Assembly (NCBI GenBank): GCA_027623615.1
Contig: JAQBVH010000172.1
Span: 1-6,900 of the forward strand
DNA: 6,900 nucleotides
DNA from: Planctomycetota bacterium
Lineage (GTDB): Bacteria; Planctomycetota; UBA1135; GCA-002686595
Reading direction: 5' to 3'
Below, piece after piece: positions 5,319 through 6,900 of the stretch (positions are counted from its first letter, which is position 1; each line of letters begins with the position of its first letter). The notes under the pieces were generated by a model, which was not told the origin of the DNA, made no database searches, and worked only from the letters and a program-made list of their open reading frames with translations. The translations under genes were made by a program, and so were the position numbers.

Positions 5319-6374
5319 ATGACGGACCAGCAACCCGCCTCGCCCCCCCTCGGACGCACGTTCCTTGGCGGTGTCCTGATGGGGCTCGCCAATCTCGTTC
5401 CGGGTATCAGCGGAGGCACGATGATCCTCGCGGTCGGCCTCTACGAGCGCTTCATCGGCGCGGTGGCTGACGTCTCCCGGCTCAGGATCACCCGCGCGAG
5501 CGTGATCTTCCTCGGCGTCCTGGGCGTGGGCTTGAGCATCGCGGTGCTCACCCTCTCCGGGGTCGCGGTGGGCCTGGTCGCGGACCATCGCTGGGTGATG
5601 TACAGCCTGTTCATCGGGCTGACCCTGGGCGGAGTCCCGGAGCTCTTGCGCCTGACGCGCCCGATCGGAGCGCCTGCGGTCAGCGCCTTCCTCGCCGGCA
5701 TGGCGGGCATGGCTGCCCTGGCGTGGGGGCTGAGCGGCACCAGCCTGCCGGTCAACATGGGCGTGCTCGTGCTCGTCGGCGCCGCCGCGGCCTCGAGCAT
5801 GATCTTGCCGGGCGTGTCCGGGTCCTACGTGCTCCTGATCGTCGGCATGTACGACACGGTGATCGGCAGCCTGTCCGCCACCGAGCTGCGCGCGGACTTC
5901 ACGGGCTCGATCAAGATCATCGGACCGGTGATCGTCGGCGCGGTGATCGGCATCGCGCTCCTGTCGAACCTGCTCAAGGCCCTGCTAGCGCGTTGGTCTT
6001 CCGCGTCCCACGGCGCGCTGCTCGGGCTCCTGTGCGGTTCGGTCTTCGGCCTCTTCCCCTTCCAGGACGCGGTGCATCCCGAGCTCGCGCAGCGCAGCAC
6101 GCGCAAGGCGATCGAAGCGCTCGTGCTCGAGGAGGCCACGAACGACGAGGTGCGCGGCGCGCGCGGCGACGATCTGGCCGACGAGGACCTGGATGCCTAC
6201 CGCGCGGCCTGGTCCGGCAAGACCAAGGGTGAGCTGAAGCAGGCCTCCTTGAGGCTCGAGCGCTTCGCTCCTGCTGCCGGCCAGATCGCCGCCGCGATCG
6301 GGCTGTTGCTCGTGGGCTTCGCGGCTACGCGCGCCCTCGGGAAGGGCTCTCGAGATCAACCGACGGACGGGTGA
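5319..6374 (+). CDS. popT: DUF368 family polyprenyl-phosphate transporter (PopT-like)
   Basis: This 351-residue polytopic inner-membrane protein belongs to DUF368, the family of PopT, which flips undecaprenyl phosphate back across the membrane so that the carrier can be reused for peptidoglycan and surface polymers. The first signature is GGVLMGLANLVPGISGGT (17-34), followed by LYERFI (41-46). The second, related signature is SMILPGVSGSYVLLIVGMY (160-178). The paired PG[IV]SG motifs reflect the internal duplication of the family. Hydrophobic segments also lie at about 62-88, 93-110, 117-139, 200-224, 231-247 and 319-338. A charged stretch of about 70 residues (249-318) separates the last two segments and is longer than I expect for this family. 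An upstream GTG at 5229 would add 30 residues with no family character, so the ATG at 5319 is preferred although it lacks a Shine-Dalgarno site. The 3' end overlaps a convergent gene by 50 bp. The family call is firm; the symbol is by homology only. Confidence 0.92.
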   Translation: MTDQQPASPPLGRTFLGGVLMGLANLVPGISGGTMILAVGLYERFIGAVADVSRLRITRASVIFLGVLGVGLSIAVLTLSGVAVGLVADHRWVMYSLFIGLTLGGVPELLRLTRPIGAPAVSAFLAGMAGMAALAWGLSGTSLPVNMGVLVLVGAAAASSMILPGVSGSYVLLIVGMYDTVIGSLSATELRADFTGSIKIIGPVIVGAVIGIALLSNLLKALLARWSSASHGALLGLLCGSVFGLFPFQDAVHPELAQRSTRKAIEALVLEEATNDEVRGARGDDLADEDLDAYRAAWSGKTKGELKQASLRLERFAPAAGQIAAAIGLLLVGFAATRALGKGSRDQPTDG

Positions 6375-6900
6375 CGAGCCGCTCGCCGAAGCCGGCCAGG
6401 AACGCGACGAGCACCCAGCCGCCAGGCGCGAGCGCGCCGAGGTCGAAGACGCCCGACCGCACGAGGGCGAACACGAGCTGCGCGGCGATCGCGCCTAGCA
6501 GGGGTCGCAGGAGCACCGGGCGCGGACCCGGGCGCAGGAGCGCGCTGATCGCGCCGCCGACCAGGCCGAACAGGAGCACGGCGAGGTGCGGGTCCTGGGC
6601 GCTGCCCGTGCCGCCGAACCAGGCAGCATTGCCCCAGACCCCCGCGATCAGGAGCGCAACGACCAGCACGCTGGCCAGGCTGCTGCGGTCCTCCCGCGCG
6701 TCCTGAGCGTGCCGGTGCGCGCTGCTGTCGATGCGGTCGAGCCGCGTCGCCACGGCGCCCAGGGGGCCAGGTTCGGTCGGGTCGCCGGTGAGGAGCAGCT
6801 CGCTGATCAGGCGGTCGTCCCCGGCGAGGCCGCGCGAGCGCTCGAGCAGCGCGCGGTGCGCAGCCGCGCGCTCGGCCCACGAGCGTCCGAACAGGGACAG
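6325..6900 (-). CDS. Integral membrane protein with four C-terminal helices; 5' end outside window
   Basis: The frame is open from the right edge (6900) to the stop at 6325, giving 191 visible residues, so the start is missing. An internal GTG at 6753 is not needed as a start because the frame continues upstream with the same character. Residues 1-70 are hydrophilic, Arg/Ala-rich and probably helical and cytoplasmic. Four hydrophobic segments follow at about 75-95, 106-123, 131-148 and 160-172. LLFGLVGGAISALLRP (109-124) and VAFLAGFGERLVTR (165-178) are recognisable: the GGA-S-LLR and FLAGF-ER pattern recurs in uncharacterised bacterial membrane proteins. I cannot name a function. The last 50 bp overlap the transporter gene on the opposite strand. 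The frame is well supported by codon use and hydrophobic pattern. Confidence 0.78.
   Translation of the reverse strand: MSLFGRSWAERAAAHRALLERSRGLAGDDRLISELLLTGDPTEPGPLGAVATRLDRIDSSAHRHAQDAREDRSSLASVLVVALLIAGVWGNAAWFGGTGSAQDPHLAVLLFGLVGGAISALLRPGPRPVLLRPLLGAIAAQLVFALVRSGVFDLGALAPGGWVLVAFLAGFGERLVTRPSVDLESPSRGRA

Noticed and set aside
6751..6753. GTG at 6753 as the start of the right-edge membrane protein
   Set aside because: The same frame continues open to the window edge with similar codon use, so the start is more likely outside the window.

Overview
The window is GC-rich, protein-coding DNA, most likely from a member of the Planctomycetota. The best clue is that two adjacent exported proteins end in the same module of about 135 residues, with an N-[YF]-C...NSTGLPAV opening, an NQFGYF core, a GSQGNLCL stretch and a WYRDVNPS ending. 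I associate this architecture with that phylum. GC-ending codons and an apparent lack of Shine-Dalgarno sites at every visible start fit, but do not prove, this placement.

Layout from left to right: (1) a minus-strand gene running off the left edge, encoding an exported protein with a gluzincin-peptidase-like layout whose HExxH motif is degenerate; (2) a divergent plus-strand gene 58 bp away, encoding a WaaP/Kdo-kinase-like protein that seems to have lost its catalytic residues; (3) a 34-bp convergent gap with nested inverted repeats; (4) a minus-strand secreted endonuclease I; (5) a strong hairpin terminator; (6) a minus-strand exported lamin-tail-domain-like protein with the same C-terminal module as the nuclease; (7) a 257-bp divergent intergenic region; (8) a plus-strand DUF368/PopT-type polyprenyl-phosphate transporter; (9) a minus-strand four-helix membrane protein entering from the right edge, whose 3' end overlaps the transporter gene tail to tail by 50 bp.

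The genes do not form one operon, since strands alternate and a terminator separates the only two co-directional neighbours. A loose theme is the cell envelope and exterior: lipid-carrier recycling (PopT), an LPS-kinase-like fold, and three exported proteins. The nuclease and the lamin-tail-like protein may both be sent to the same place by their shared C-terminal module. I see no mobile element, CRISPR array, tRNA, rRNA or obvious defence system. The most interesting leads are the shared C-terminal module and two apparent pseudoenzymes encoded head to head.
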